From contig NZ_JADMUF010000008.1 in NCBI RefSeq assembly GCF_015546965.1, positions 1 through 64,000 of the forward strand: 64,000 nt of DNA, in the 5' to 3' direction. The notes beneath the pieces were generated by a model. That model saw only the letters and a list, made by a program, of their open reading frames with translations, searched no databases and was not told the DNA's origin. Positions within the stretch are counted from its first letter, which is position 1. Every line of letters begins with the position of its first letter. Positions 43,458 to 52,837 of this stretch are shown piece by piece. The stretch comes from Collinsella aerofaciens (GTDB lineage: Bacteria > Actinomycetota > Coriobacteriia > Coriobacteriales > Coriobacteriaceae). Made by a program: the position numbers and the translations under genes.

Positions 43458-45203
43458 GTGGCCGACCAGGACGTCAAGATGCTCATCGAGCGCATTATGG
43501 CCGAGGCCCGGACCCATCAGTCCGCCCGCTTCTCAAACGAAATCTATGCTGACGAGCCGATTCTCAAGACCGGTCGTCAGATGCAGAACTTCCTCCCCGA
43601 CCAGTACCGCAAGATGCGCGAGATATCACGCTGGCAAGATGATCCCAAAGGCGGCGCTGGGCGTTGGCTATCGGAGGCGGAGCTCTTTTACCGTCAAGGC
43701 CTGCTGATGGCCGACTTCGAGGACGATTGCCCCTACAACGGCACCTTTAAGTCGTACTTTCCCACCTACAATGCCATGAGCGATCGACAGTTGCGCGGCT
43801 ACTTTACCTGGCGTGCCCAAGTGCGCCGCGGAACCGTCGAGGAAACGTCTACGTCCTTTGCCTTCCTGTATCTCTATGAGTTGATTTGCGGCATTGGCGT
43901 AGATGACCCGCTCGATGGTTTTAGCAAGATCAAGGCATTTTGGGAGGCCTATCGCGCCTTTGAACCCGGCATCGACCGGTTCGCACGCGTGTGGCTGCAG
44001 GACTACGCCGTGTTCCACGGACTCGACCCCAAGCTGCTTCGCGACTCTAAAACCGTTATGTTCGACAACGCCCTCATCGAGCTGCGCCGCGCAGCGCGAG
44101 ACCTTGTACCCGCGCCGGCGCCGTCGGACCTGCCGCCTGCGCGTCGCAAGACCTCCAAGCCCACGCTTCCCCTTCCGCCCGATGAGGCGCATGAGGAGCG
44201 GCTCATGGCTGCCATCGACGCACTCTCGACGTACAACCTGAATAACTCACGGCTCGACCGTTCCCACCATCGTGACCTGCGCCACGTGGCATGCGCCGTG
44301 TATGTCCGTATGGCGCGCTACTATGACACGCACCGAAAGACCGGCATCGTAGCGAGCTTGTTTGGGGAGGAGACGGCCATGCCCTACACCATGTTTGCCT
44401 CGGCCGTGTTCTTTGCGCCCGAGCGCCACGAGGACTGCGAATATCGCCTGGACCCCATTCACATCTACCGCTGCCAAAATGGCTTTTGGGAATGCATGCG
44501 CATCCACGGCAGCAGACAAAAAAGTAGCAAGCTCGGTGAGATGATGCGCGCTTGTGATCAACGCCTGCGCTTGGCACTGGATCCCGGCCACCCCCTTAAG
44601 GAAGAGAAGGTCCCCAAATATCTGGCTAAGATTATCGATGACGAGATCACGGCATGGCTTTCATGGGATGCCGCACATCAGCCCGTTAAGATCGATATCG
44701 ACCTGAGCCAGCTGGGGCACATTCGGAGCGCCGCCGCACAAACGCGCGAGGCGCTTTTGATCGACGAGGAGCGCGAGGACGGCACGCTTGCGGATGCCGA
44801 GGTGGCAGTTGCCGAGCGACGGGAAGCCGAGCCCGTGGCTGACACGATCGCCGAACCAGTCGTGACGACCATACAGCGGGACGAGGCTGGCGAGCCGACC
44901 ATCTCCACCGAGCAGTTTGGCATCGTAGCCCCGCTCCTCGCACCAGCGCCCACGCCCGCCGACACCGCGTCCGCACTCGATCCCGCCGCAGACGCCTATC
45001 TTCGAGCACTACTCGAGCAAAACGCAGCGCAGACGGCATCGGCGGTGGCGCAGTCGGGCAAGAGTGAAGACATGCTCGTCGATAGCATCAACGAAGCGCT
45101 CTTTGACCTGGTGGGCGACACCGTTATTGAATTTGGCTCAGCAGGACCGCAAATTATCGAGGACTACGAAGCAGACGTGAGAGGATACTTAGACCATGAG
45201 TGA
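43458..45203 (+). CDS. sngA: TerB-N/TerB-C domain protein, SngA-like (Shango anti-phage system)
   Basis: The 581-residue protein matches TerB-N-type proteins. Residues ~60-190 include LFYRQGLLMADFEDDCPYNG, MSDRQLRGYFTWRAQVRRG and FLYLYELICGIGV. A C-terminal region (~410-580) would be the TerB-C part. A Pro/Ala linker separates a middle helical section. In the Shango system a TerB-like SngA acts with an ATPase and a helicase, and the order here is the same. The start is GTG behind GGAGAGGAGAGG. The stop overlaps the ATPase gene by eight bases. The symbol rests on operon composition, not on a search. Confidence 0.75.
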   Translation: MADQDVKMLIERIMAEARTHQSARFSNEIYADEPILKTGRQMQNFLPDQYRKMREISRWQDDPKGGAGRWLSEAELFYRQGLLMADFEDDCPYNGTFKSYFPTYNAMSDRQLRGYFTWRAQVRRGTVEETSTSFAFLYLYELICGIGVDDPLDGFSKIKAFWEAYRAFEPGIDRFARVWLQDYAVFHGLDPKLLRDSKTVMFDNALIELRRAARDLVPAPAPSDLPPARRKTSKPTLPLPPDEAHEERLMAAIDALSTYNLNNSRLDRSHHRDLRHVACAVYVRMARYYDTHRKTGIVASLFGEETAMPYTMFASAVFFAPERHEDCEYRLDPIHIYRCQNGFWECMRIHGSRQKSSKLGEMMRACDQRLRLALDPGHPLKEEKVPKYLAKIIDDEITAWLSWDAAHQPVKIDIDLSQLGHIRSAAAQTREALLIDEEREDGTLADAEVAVAERREAEPVADTIAEPVVTTIQRDEAGEPTISTEQFGIVAPLLAPAPTPADTASALDPAADAYLRALLEQNAAQTASAVAQSGKSEDMLVDSINEALFDLVGDTVIEFGSAGPQIIEDYEADVRGYLDHE

Positions 45204-46500
45204 TACCGCACCCGCAGCACCCCGTGTGCCCAAGCGCGTCGCCGCCGTCATTCTCAACTCGCTCAAGGGCGGCGTTGTCCCGCGCATTGGCCTTCCCTAT
45301 ATCACCGTGGGGCGAGAGGTCGAAATCCGTGCCCTGCTCACCGACCTAAGCCTCATCGCCGATGGCGGCGCGAGCTTCCGTTTCCTAGTCGGTCGCTACG
45401 GCGCCGGCAAGAGCTTTTTGCTCCAGACCATCCGAACGCATGCCATGGGCGAGGGCTTTGTGGTCGCCGATGCCGACCTTTCCCCTGAACGCCGCCTACA
45501 GGGCGGCCAGGGCCAGGGCCTCGCCACCTATCGAGAGCTCATCCGCAACATATCGACCAAGACGCGCCCCGAGGGCGGCGCGCTCAACCTTATCCTGGAT
45601 CGCTGGGTCGCCTCGTGTGCCGACGCCGACGAGTCTGCCGTTAATGCCCAACTCGCTCCACTCGAAGAGATGGTCCACGGCTTCGACTTCACCCGCATGC
45701 TCCGCCGCTACCGCACGGCCGTCTCGGAGGGCGACGAAGAAGCTATGAGTCGCGTGACCAAATGGATTCGCGGCGAGTACCGCACCAAGAGCGAGGCGCG
45801 CGCCGAGCTAGGCTCCTCGACCATCATCAGCGATGACGATTGGTACGACTACGTCAAGCTCATTGCGCGCTTTTTGGTCTGCAGCGGCTACAAGGGCATG
45901 CTGGTGCTCATCGACGAGCTCGTGAATTTGTACAAGATTCCCAACGCCATCACGCGACAGTATAACTACGAGAAAATCCTAACGATGTACAACGACACGC
46001 TGCAGGGCAAGGCGCAGTACCTGGGCATGATCATGGGCGGTACGCCGACCTCTATCGAGGACCGCCGCCGCGGCGTCTTTTCCTATGAGGCCCTTCGGAG
46101 CCGTCTCGCTCAGGGCCGTTTTGCGCACGATGATCTCAAAGACATGCTCGCGCCCATCATCCGCCTGCAGCCGCTCACCTACGAGGAGCTGCTGGTGCTC
46201 ATCGAAAAGCTCATGCAGATTCATGCCGGCTACTTTGGCTGGACCCCCACGCTTACCGAGAACGACCTGGTGGACTTCCTCAAGATCGAGTTTGGCCGCG
46301 TGGGGGCCGACACGCATCTGACGCCCCGCGAAGTCATCCGCGACTTTATCGAGCTGCTCGATATCCTGTGTCAAAACCCCGATGCTAACGTGGCCGAGTT
46401 GCTGCAAAGCGTCGGTGGCGACGCGCTGGCGCCGGCAGCCGCAACAGACGACACCGGCACCGCAGGCGACGACCGCAACTTCGCCGAGTTCACCATCTAA
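45196..46500 (+). CDS. sngB: P-loop ATPase (BrxC/BrxD-like), SngB-like
   Basis: The 434-residue ATPase has Walker A GRYGAGKS at residues ~66-73 and Walker B GMLVLIDELVNLYK near 235. A sensor-like LGMIMGGTPTSIEDRRRGVFS follows. This is the DUF2791/BrxC-BrxD type of ATPase also found in BREX systems. With the TerB-like protein before it and a helicase after it, it fits SngB of Shango. BREX is less likely because no methylase or PglZ gene is nearby. It is followed at once by a terminator-like hairpin. Confidence 0.8.
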   Translation: MSDTAPAAPRVPKRVAAVILNSLKGGVVPRIGLPYITVGREVEIRALLTDLSLIADGGASFRFLVGRYGAGKSFLLQTIRTHAMGEGFVVADADLSPERRLQGGQGQGLATYRELIRNISTKTRPEGGALNLILDRWVASCADADESAVNAQLAPLEEMVHGFDFTRMLRRYRTAVSEGDEEAMSRVTKWIRGEYRTKSEARAELGSSTIISDDDWYDYVKLIARFLVCSGYKGMLVLIDELVNLYKIPNAITRQYNYEKILTMYNDTLQGKAQYLGMIMGGTPTSIEDRRRGVFSYEALRSRLAQGRFAHDDLKDMLAPIIRLQPLTYEELLVLIEKLMQIHAGYFGWTPTLTENDLVDFLKIEFGRVGADTHLTPREVIRDFIELLDILCQNPDANVAELLQSVGGDALAPAAATDDTGTAGDDRNFAEFTI

Positions 46501-46538
46501 CCTGCCAAAAAGGTCAGGTTTATTTTGGCAGGTTTTAT
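46501..46538 (+). terminator. terminator/attenuator inside the TerB-ATPase-helicase operon
   Basis: CCTGCCAAAA (46501-46510) pairs perfectly with TTTTGGCAGG (46523-46532) and is followed by TTTTAT. It begins on the base after the ATPase stop codon and lies 78 bases before the helicase start. It should lower helicase transcription unless read-through occurs. Confidence 0.75.
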
Positions 46539-46615
46539 CTGGGCAAACGCCGATGTTGCAAGATATCGAGCCGTTGCCCGTTGCGTTGATCAGCCCGTTG
46601 ATGAGAGGAGGCCCC

Positions 46616-49060
46616 GTGAACGCCTTTTACCGCTACGCCCCGTTTATCCAAGACTTCATTTACTCCCACGATTGGGAGAGCCTGCGCTCCATCCAGGTTG
46701 CAGCAGCTGATGCCATCTTTAACACGCAAGATAATGTGCTCCTGACGGCATCCACGGCTTCCGGCAAAACCGAAGCGGCCTTCTTTCCCATCCTGACCGA
46801 GTTTTGGGAGAACCCGCCCGCAAGCGTTGGTGCCCTCTACATTGGCCCCCTCAAAGCGCTCATCAATGATCAGTTCGTCCGTCTCAACGACCTATGCGAA
46901 GAGGCCGATATCCCTATCTGGCACTGGCATGGCGATGTCTCCCAGTCGCACAAGGCTAAGCTCATCAAAAAACCGAGCGGCATCTTGCAGATTACGCCCG
47001 AGTCACTCGAGGCGCTCTTAATCCATAAGCACATGGCGATTCCGCGCATGTTTTGCGACCTGCGCTATGTGGTCATCGACGAGGTCCACTCGCTCATGCG
47101 CGGTGACCGCGGCGGGCAGACGCTCTGCCTTATCGAGCGACTCTCGCGCATGGCGGGCGTGCGACCCAGGCGCATCGGCCTTTCGGCCACCATCGGGGAC
47201 CCGGAACGCACGGGTGCCTTCCTGTCGCAGGGGACGGGACGCGACTGCGTCATCCCCCGCTTTGAGGAGCCGCGCCGCGTGTGGTGTATCTCCATGGAGC
47301 ACTTCTACAACTCGGGTCCCCAGGCTCAGCAGCGAGGATTCGCGAGCACAGGTCCGCAGGAAGCTGAGGTGCTCGGATGCGAGCGCATTGAGGCGGCACC
47401 ACCCGCGGAGCTGCCGCCCGGTGTCCAAGACATGCGCCACAGCGGACAGCTTGCACAGGAAGAACGCCGTCAACGTCGCGAGCAGGCGCGGGGCAAGGCC
47501 GCTCCCAAAGACCGTCGCACTTCCTCGGCTCCCGAGGGCGAAGTCGACATCCCACGAGCGGCCGAGCAGGCGCTTCTCAACCCCACCGACACGGCGCCCG
47601 ACAACGCCGACCCCGGTATGGGCTATATCTTTGAGCATACGCGCGGCCGCAAGTGCCTGGTCTTTGCCAACTCGCGCGAGGAGGCAGAGGCCGTGTGCTC
47701 CATGCTGCGCAGCTACTGCGAAAGTCGACACGAGCCCGACCGCTTTCTCATCCACCACGGCAACCTTTCGGCATCGCTGCGCGAGACGGCCGAGGAGCTC
47801 ATGCGCGACGAGGAGCAGGCGCAGACAACCGTCACCACCTCTACGCTGGAGCTCGGTATCGATATCGGCCGCCTGGAGCGCGCCTTCCAGATTGACGCGC
47901 CGTTTACCGTCAGCTCCTTTTTGCAGCGCATGGGGCGCACAGGCCGTCGCGACCTTCCGCCCGAGATGTGGTTTGTCATGCGCGAGGAAGAACCCGAGCC
48001 GCGCACGATGATGCCCGAGACCATTCCTTGGAAGCTCCTGCAGGGCATCGCGCTCGTACAACTCTATCGCGAGGAAAAGTGGGTCGAGCCGCCCGAGCTC
48101 GATCGACTCCCCTACAGTCTGCTCTATCACCAGACCATGTCGACCCTCGCCAGCACCGGAGAGCTCACGCCGGCCGAACTTGCCCAGCGCGTGCTCACAC
48201 TGAGCTATTTCCATCGCATCTCGGCCGATGACTATCGCGTGCTGCTGCGTCACCTCATTAAGATCGACCATATCCAGGTCACCGAAGGCGGCAGGCTTAT
48301 CGTGGGTCTCGCGGGCGAGCGCATCATCAACAACTTTAAGTTCTACGCCGTGTTCCAGGAAAACGAGGAGTTCACTGTTCGCAGCGAATCGGCCGAGCTG
48401 GGCACGATCGTCAACCCGCCCCCGCCCGGTGAGCGCATCGCCATCGCCGGCCATTGCTGGATTGTCGAGGAAGTGGACTGGAAGCGTCATACCGTCTTTG
48501 CCACGCAGGTCAAGGGCCGTGTGCCGGCCTACTTTGGCGACTGCCCCGGTGACATCAATACACACGTACTCGAACGCATGCGCAAGGCGCTCAATGAACA
48601 TGCCGTGTATCCGTACCTTATGGGCAACGCACGGGCACGTCTGGCGCAGGCTCGCCATACGGCCGAGATTTCGGGCGCGGGGACCAAGCCACTCATCAAC
48701 CTGGGTGGCGACACCTGGGTGCTCTTCCCCTGGCTGGGCAGCTACGCCTTTTTGGCACTCGAGCGCATGCTCAAGATTAAGTGTACCGCGGAGCTGGGCC
48801 TTCGCGGACTCGACCCGTCACGTCCGTACTTTATGCAGTTCAAGATGAAGGCCGACGAGGAGACGTTCTTTGAGGTGCTCGCCGCCGAGGCCGAAAAGGA
48901 CTTCGACCCCATCGAGCTCGTCTATCCCGGCGAGGTGCCTTATTTTGATCGCTACGACGAGTACGTTCCCGAGGAGCTTGTGCGCAAAGGCTTCGCCGAA
49001 GGCGTGCTCGACATCGAAGGCATGAAGCAGCGCGTCCTTAGCTGGCGAGACCACGCCTGA
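46616..49060 (+). CDS. sngC: DEAD/DEAH-type SF2 helicase, SngC-like
   Basis: The 814-residue helicase has Walker A TASTASGKT at residues 44-52, a DEVH box at 155-158 (VVIDEVHS) and motif III LSATIG. Motifs V and VI are STLELGIDIG and FLQRMGRTGRR, and a long C-terminal region follows. The layout is Lhr-like. Open frame extends upstream to 46382, but GTG at 46616 has an AGGAGG site four bases before. The in-frame ATG at 46601 lies next to that site and is unlikely to be used. It is the third gene of the Shango-type unit. Its own hairpin-separated start suggests separate control. Confidence 0.82.
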   Translation: MNAFYRYAPFIQDFIYSHDWESLRSIQVAAADAIFNTQDNVLLTASTASGKTEAAFFPILTEFWENPPASVGALYIGPLKALINDQFVRLNDLCEEADIPIWHWHGDVSQSHKAKLIKKPSGILQITPESLEALLIHKHMAIPRMFCDLRYVVIDEVHSLMRGDRGGQTLCLIERLSRMAGVRPRRIGLSATIGDPERTGAFLSQGTGRDCVIPRFEEPRRVWCISMEHFYNSGPQAQQRGFASTGPQEAEVLGCERIEAAPPAELPPGVQDMRHSGQLAQEERRQRREQARGKAAPKDRRTSSAPEGEVDIPRAAEQALLNPTDTAPDNADPGMGYIFEHTRGRKCLVFANSREEAEAVCSMLRSYCESRHEPDRFLIHHGNLSASLRETAEELMRDEEQAQTTVTTSTLELGIDIGRLERAFQIDAPFTVSSFLQRMGRTGRRDLPPEMWFVMREEEPEPRTMMPETIPWKLLQGIALVQLYREEKWVEPPELDRLPYSLLYHQTMSTLASTGELTPAELAQRVLTLSYFHRISADDYRVLLRHLIKIDHIQVTEGGRLIVGLAGERIINNFKFYAVFQENEEFTVRSESAELGTIVNPPPPGERIAIAGHCWIVEEVDWKRHTVFATQVKGRVPAYFGDCPGDINTHVLERMRKALNEHAVYPYLMGNARARLAQARHTAEISGAGTKPLINLGGDTWVLFPWLGSYAFLALERMLKIKCTAELGLRGLDPSRPYFMQFKMKADEETFFEVLAAEAEKDFDPIELVYPGEVPYFDRYDEYVPEELVRKGFAEGVLDIEGMKQRVLSWRDHA

Positions 49061-49086
49061 GACCAGTCTTTTTAGGACGGGGAAAC

Positions 49087-49965
49087 TTACTTGTCGTGAA
49101 GGACGGTGCCGAGGAAGTCGGTGTCGAAGGGCTCGGCTTCGGCAAAAGCGTAGTCGCCGTCGCTGGCGATGAGCAGGTAGTTCTCCTCGCCGCCGAACTC
49201 CGCATCGCCACACGGGACCACCCAGGCGTGGGCGAATACCTCGAGTGCCGTGGCAGCGCAGTCGCGCAGGAACGTCACGTCGCTCCCCTCGTTTGCGCTC
49301 ACGATATTGGCCGCGTAGATACCCCCGGGGTTCAGGCTGCCTCGCACCAAACGCAACGCCTCAACCGTCGCCAGCTCGCGTACGGGCTCGGCACCGCCAA
49401 AGCAATCGCTCACGATAACGTCGTAGCGGCGATGCCCCACGCTCGTCACGCCCAGATACGAGCGCGCCTCTGCGGTGATCACACACAAGCGGTCACCCAC
49501 CATGCGCTCAAGCTCGTCCAGATAGAACCAACGACGGGCCAGACGCGTAATCTCGGCATCGTACTCAACGACATCCATACGCAGGCCCTCGTGCGACATC
49601 AGCGCAAACTTGGGGTAAGCAAACCCGCCACCGCCCAGCATGAGCATGCGGTCGATGCCATGCCCGCAAGCTGCGCGCATCGCATCCTGGGCCTCAAACA
49701 CATCGTCAAACGCACGATAGTACGCAAAGACCGGCTCTGCCCAGCGATCGCCAACATAGCTCGCACTTTGGTAAACGCCACCCTGCACAAGCACGCGAAC
49801 CTCATCGCCGTTCGCATCGCGCACGCGCCTTACGCGTGCTAGCCCATTACGAGTCCGCGCGACCTGCAAGCAGGCAGCGCGAACAGCGACAGCGGCCGCA
49901 CCAAGCGCAGCAGCTCCCAAGGCAACACCGGCAACAACCCCGGCAGAAACACTCGGCTTGTTCAT
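49087..49965 (-). CDS. spermidine-synthase-like methyltransferase-fold protein, membrane-anchored
   Basis: The 292-residue protein has an N-terminal hydrophobic stretch (VAGVALGAAALGAAAVAV). A spermidine-synthase-like Rossmann domain follows, with MLMLGGGGFAYPKF, DVVEYDAEITRLARRWF and YDVIVSDCFGG. It resembles the catalytic half of fused MFS/spermidine synthase proteins. Polyamine synthesis is possible but other aminopropyl or methyl transfers cannot be excluded. The ATG touches the elp3 stop, so the two are co-translated. Confidence 0.75.
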   Translation of the reverse strand: MNKPSVSAGVVAGVALGAAALGAAAVAVRAACLQVARTRNGLARVRRVRDANGDEVRVLVQGGVYQSASYVGDRWAEPVFAYYRAFDDVFEAQDAMRAACGHGIDRMLMLGGGGFAYPKFALMSHEGLRMDVVEYDAEITRLARRWFYLDELERMVGDRLCVITAEARSYLGVTSVGHRRYDVIVSDCFGGAEPVRELATVEALRLVRGSLNPGGIYAANIVSANEGSDVTFLRDCAATALEVFAHAWVVPCGDAEFGGEENYLLIASDGDYAFAEAEPFDTDFLGTVLHDK

Positions 49966-51870
49966 CTAGAGCTCCTTTTGCAGATAGAGGCCATGATCGT
50001 AAAAACCCAGGTGACGATAGTACTCACGCGTGCCGATCGCGCTAATCACGTTAATGTGCGTATAGCCCGCATCCCGAGCGATAGCGCACGCGCGCTCCAC
50101 CAGCGAACGGCCCAGCCCATGATGCTGCGCCGCCTGGCCCTGATCGCCCACACGCGCCGCCATGCCATACACGTGTACCTCGCGAATCATCGCCTCGTCC
50201 GGCGTCGTCGGCAACTCGCCCGCGTGGGCGGCAACAAATGCGCGGTCGGGCAGAGACAAGCGCAAAAAGCCGGCGATCTTGCCCTGTGGTGTCACCCACT
50301 GCAAAAAGCGCTCGCCCGTCACCGGGGTCTCGTAGGCGACCTCGTCAAGAGACAACTCATCCAGGTCGGCACCCGCCGTGCTGATCTCGCGATAGCGAAT
50401 CTCACGCACCGTCGCACCGTCGCCGCGAGCGGCCAAGCGATTCTCGACCAGCTGGCGCAGGTTGGGTTTCTTATTGCCCACCATGATGTCATCGGAGCTA
50501 AAGTCGCGAATCATGCGGCTGATGCGGCAGAACGCCGGCGTCACCACGATGTCGTCGGCCAGCACGTCGAGCAGCTCGTCCTCGGTATAGGGACGCCACT
50601 CGCCGCGCTCATAACAGCCCACCAGGCGCGAACCCTCAATAAGCGCGCACGGGTAGACCTTGACCTCGTCGGGCATAAAGGCCCCCTCGGTCATAAAACG
50701 CTCGTAGTCGCGCTTGTCTTCCTCAGGCGTGGCGCCCAGCAAGTTGAGCATAAAATGCGCGTGGATCTTAAAGCCAAACAGACGCGCGAGCGAAAACGCA
50801 CGCTCAATCTGCGCCACCGTGATGCGCCGCTCGTTCATGTCGAGCAGATGCTGGTCAAGGCTCTGGATGCCCATCTGAATCTTGGTGCAACCCAGGCGGC
50901 GGATGAGCGTGAGCGCTTGCGGCGTCACGGCATCGGGGCGCGTCTCGATAACCAAACCCACCACGCGATGCTTCGCCGTCTCGTTGATGCGCTGCTGGCG
51001 TTCGAGCTCTTCCATGGTGGCCGTCTGCCACTCGGCGACCGCGCCCCAGGGTGTGCCAGAGCCGTACAGGCGACGCACCGCACGGTTGTAGCCGCCCACG
51101 GCAGCATCCACTTGCTCCTGCTCGTCGGCAACACCGGCAGCAAGCTCAACCTCGTCGGTCGCGATACCTGCGACTCGATAGCGCTCGCGACGCTCCGCCA
51201 CCACGGGCGGCAGCGCATCGGCGGGAGCATCGTCGAGCAGGCGCCCCGCCTCGGTACGGCTGATGCCCGGACGCGCCAGCATGGGGTTGGCTGCCACGCC
51301 CGCCACGGCATCGTCATTGAGCGCGCGGAAGAGCTCCGACATAAACCATGTCTGATACTCCTGCGGATAGTCACTCCACGTGCCACCGAGAACGATAAGC
51401 TCAATTTTGTCGGTCGCATGTCCCATCTGTGAAAGCGCCGTCAGGCGAGCGCTCACCTGCAGATATGGATCGAAGCAGTTTTGCTCCGCACGGGCGCACG
51501 CTGGCTCGGCATGCAGGTAGCTTTTAGGCATGCGAAGGTCGTTAGGGCAAAACAGGCAATCGCCCGAGCACGGCCATGGCTTGGTGATGACAGTAATCGT
51601 CGCCACGCCCGAAGCTGTGCGGCGCGGCTTCATGCGTAGCACCTGCAGCAGCTGACGCTCCAGCTCGGCATCGACATTCCACCCAGCCCAACGCGCCGGT
51701 TCCTCGCGCTTCACCCGCTGGTAAAACGGCAGCAGGCGACGCTTGGCCAGGTCGCGCTTGTCGGCGCCCTCGCGGCGCGCCTCGGCATGTATCAGTTTGA
51801 CGAGCGCCTTGTCGTCCACGGTCTCACCGCGATGCAGGGCCTCGAGTATGTTCAAAATAATCTGTTCCAT
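49966..51870 (-). CDS. elp3: bacterial Elp3 radical-SAM/GNAT tRNA-modification enzyme
   Basis: The 634-residue protein joins a radical-SAM domain to a C-terminal GNAT acetyltransferase domain, the Elp3 layout. The cluster-binding motif is PCSGDCLFCPND (~residues 99-110), with GGTWSDYPQEYQ downstream and GLGRSLVERACAIARDAG in the GNAT part. Elp3 makes cm5U-type modification at wobble uridine of tRNA from acetyl-CoA. Only some bacteria carry it. The start follows ATGGGGGC. A terminator lies upstream, so it begins its own unit with the spermidine-synthase-like gene. Confidence 0.92.
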   Translation of the reverse strand: MEQIILNILEALHRGETVDDKALVKLIHAEARREGADKRDLAKRRLLPFYQRVKREEPARWAGWNVDAELERQLLQVLRMKPRRTASGVATITVITKPWPCSGDCLFCPNDLRMPKSYLHAEPACARAEQNCFDPYLQVSARLTALSQMGHATDKIELIVLGGTWSDYPQEYQTWFMSELFRALNDDAVAGVAANPMLARPGISRTEAGRLLDDAPADALPPVVAERRERYRVAGIATDEVELAAGVADEQEQVDAAVGGYNRAVRRLYGSGTPWGAVAEWQTATMEELERQQRINETAKHRVVGLVIETRPDAVTPQALTLIRRLGCTKIQMGIQSLDQHLLDMNERRITVAQIERAFSLARLFGFKIHAHFMLNLLGATPEEDKRDYERFMTEGAFMPDEVKVYPCALIEGSRLVGCYERGEWRPYTEDELLDVLADDIVVTPAFCRISRMIRDFSSDDIMVGNKKPNLRQLVENRLAARGDGATVREIRYREISTAGADLDELSLDEVAYETPVTGERFLQWVTPQGKIAGFLRLSLPDRAFVAAHAGELPTTPDEAMIREVHVYGMAARVGDQGQAAQHHGLGRSLVERACAIARDAGYTHINVISAIGTREYYRHLGFYDHGLYLQKEL

Positions 51871-51888
51871 GCCCCCATTGTAAAGGCA

Positions 51889-51922
51889 AAGGCGCCGGAG
51901 CCGACCACGGCCCCGGCGCCTT
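51889..51922 (-). terminator. terminator after the DUF4097 gene
   Basis: AAGGCGCCGG pairs with CCGGCGCCTT around GGCC...GGCT on the minus strand. It ends TTTGCCTTTAC, before elp3. Confidence 0.75.
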
Positions 51923-51967
51923 CATCAAAGAGCGCGGCTATGTTTACCGGTCTTCGAAAACCGTCCG

Positions 51968-52837
51968 TCACTCCGAATCAAACGACATGTCGCCCAAACC
52001 GACCTCAAAGCGATACGTGGCGGACTTGTCACCGTTATCGAACTCAAGGTTCGAAACGTCATCGCCCTCGTAGGCATCCATGACAAAATCGCTCTCAAAG
52101 TCGCCGCCGCCCAGGGTAACACTCGCCTTAAAGCCCGTAGAACTCGGAACCGTTATCTCCACGTCGCCCGAGCCCACACTCACGTCCATCAACTTCGCAG
52201 GGGCCTGGTTGAGCTCAAACGTCGCATCGCCCAAACCGACCTCGGCATTCAGGGTATCGGTCACGGCGCCCGTAAACTCGACGTCCCCCGAGTCCAGCGT
52301 TACATCCAAATCGTGGCACGCAATGTCTGTGACCGTCAGATCGCCCAGCCCCACATACGCCGTAATGCCCACCATGTTCTCGGCAACCTCGCGCGGCAGC
52401 TCAATGGTGACCGTACGGTCGATCACGTACTTGTCATCGCTGTCGAACTGGCCGATCTTGAGCGTAGAGCCCTCGATCTCGGCAAGATTCCGGGTTGCCG
52501 CGTCTGAAGCAGACGTCCCCTTCGCAACGCGGCCGCTTTCGATGACGCGCACCCGTCCGCCAGAGACACGCTTAACCTCGACTGTGCCCGACGTCACATC
52601 CAGGTCGAGCGACTGAAACGCGCCTTCGTCAAAAGTCGTGCACGAAAGCTGCTGGGACTGAGCGGAATAGTTGTCGCTATCCAGGCCAGGCCAGTCGAAC
52701 GCAACGGTACCAAGACTCCACGGCCCATCAAAGTGAATCAATGCCCGTGAAATGCCAAAGACCAGTCCGATAATGAGCACGAACGCTCCGATGCCGACGC
52801 CCAGGCGCACCTTGGACTCATGCGAAAGCTTCATCAT
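51968..52837 (-). CDS. DUF4097 family membrane-anchored beta-repeat protein
   Basis: The 289-residue protein has one membrane segment (residues ~12-32). A right-handed beta-helix-like series of short repeats follows, each around a VGLGD/SGDVEF-type turn (GLGDLTV, DSGDVEFTG, GLGDATFEL, GSGDVEITV, GGGDFESD). That is the DUF4097 pattern. It probably lies outside the membrane and senses or scaffolds the envelope. It is coupled to the HTH gene by a four-base overlap. The same type of gene appears truncated after padR at 15.4 kb. Confidence 0.87.
   Translation of the reverse strand: MMKLSHESKVRLGVGIGAFVLIIGLVFGISRALIHFDGPWSLGTVAFDWPGLDSDNYSAQSQQLSCTTFDEGAFQSLDLDVTSGTVEVKRVSGGRVRVIESGRVAKGTSASDAATRNLAEIEGSTLKIGQFDSDDKYVIDRTVTIELPREVAENMVGITAYVGLGDLTVTDIACHDLDVTLDSGDVEFTGAVTDTLNAEVGLGDATFELNQAPAKLMDVSVGSGDVEITVPSSTGFKASVTLGGGDFESDFVMDAYEGDDVSNLEFDNGDKSATYRFEVGLGDMSFDSE

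Noticed and set aside
47018-48658. 546-codon open frame antisense to the helicase gene
   Set aside because: The helicase has all SF2 motifs on the plus strand. The opposite frame shows no domain and has no start signal.
45196-49060. BREX system reading of the BrxC/BrxD-like ATPase and helicase
   Set aside because: No methyltransferase, PglZ-type phosphatase or other BREX gene is nearby. The TerB-like first gene fits Shango better.
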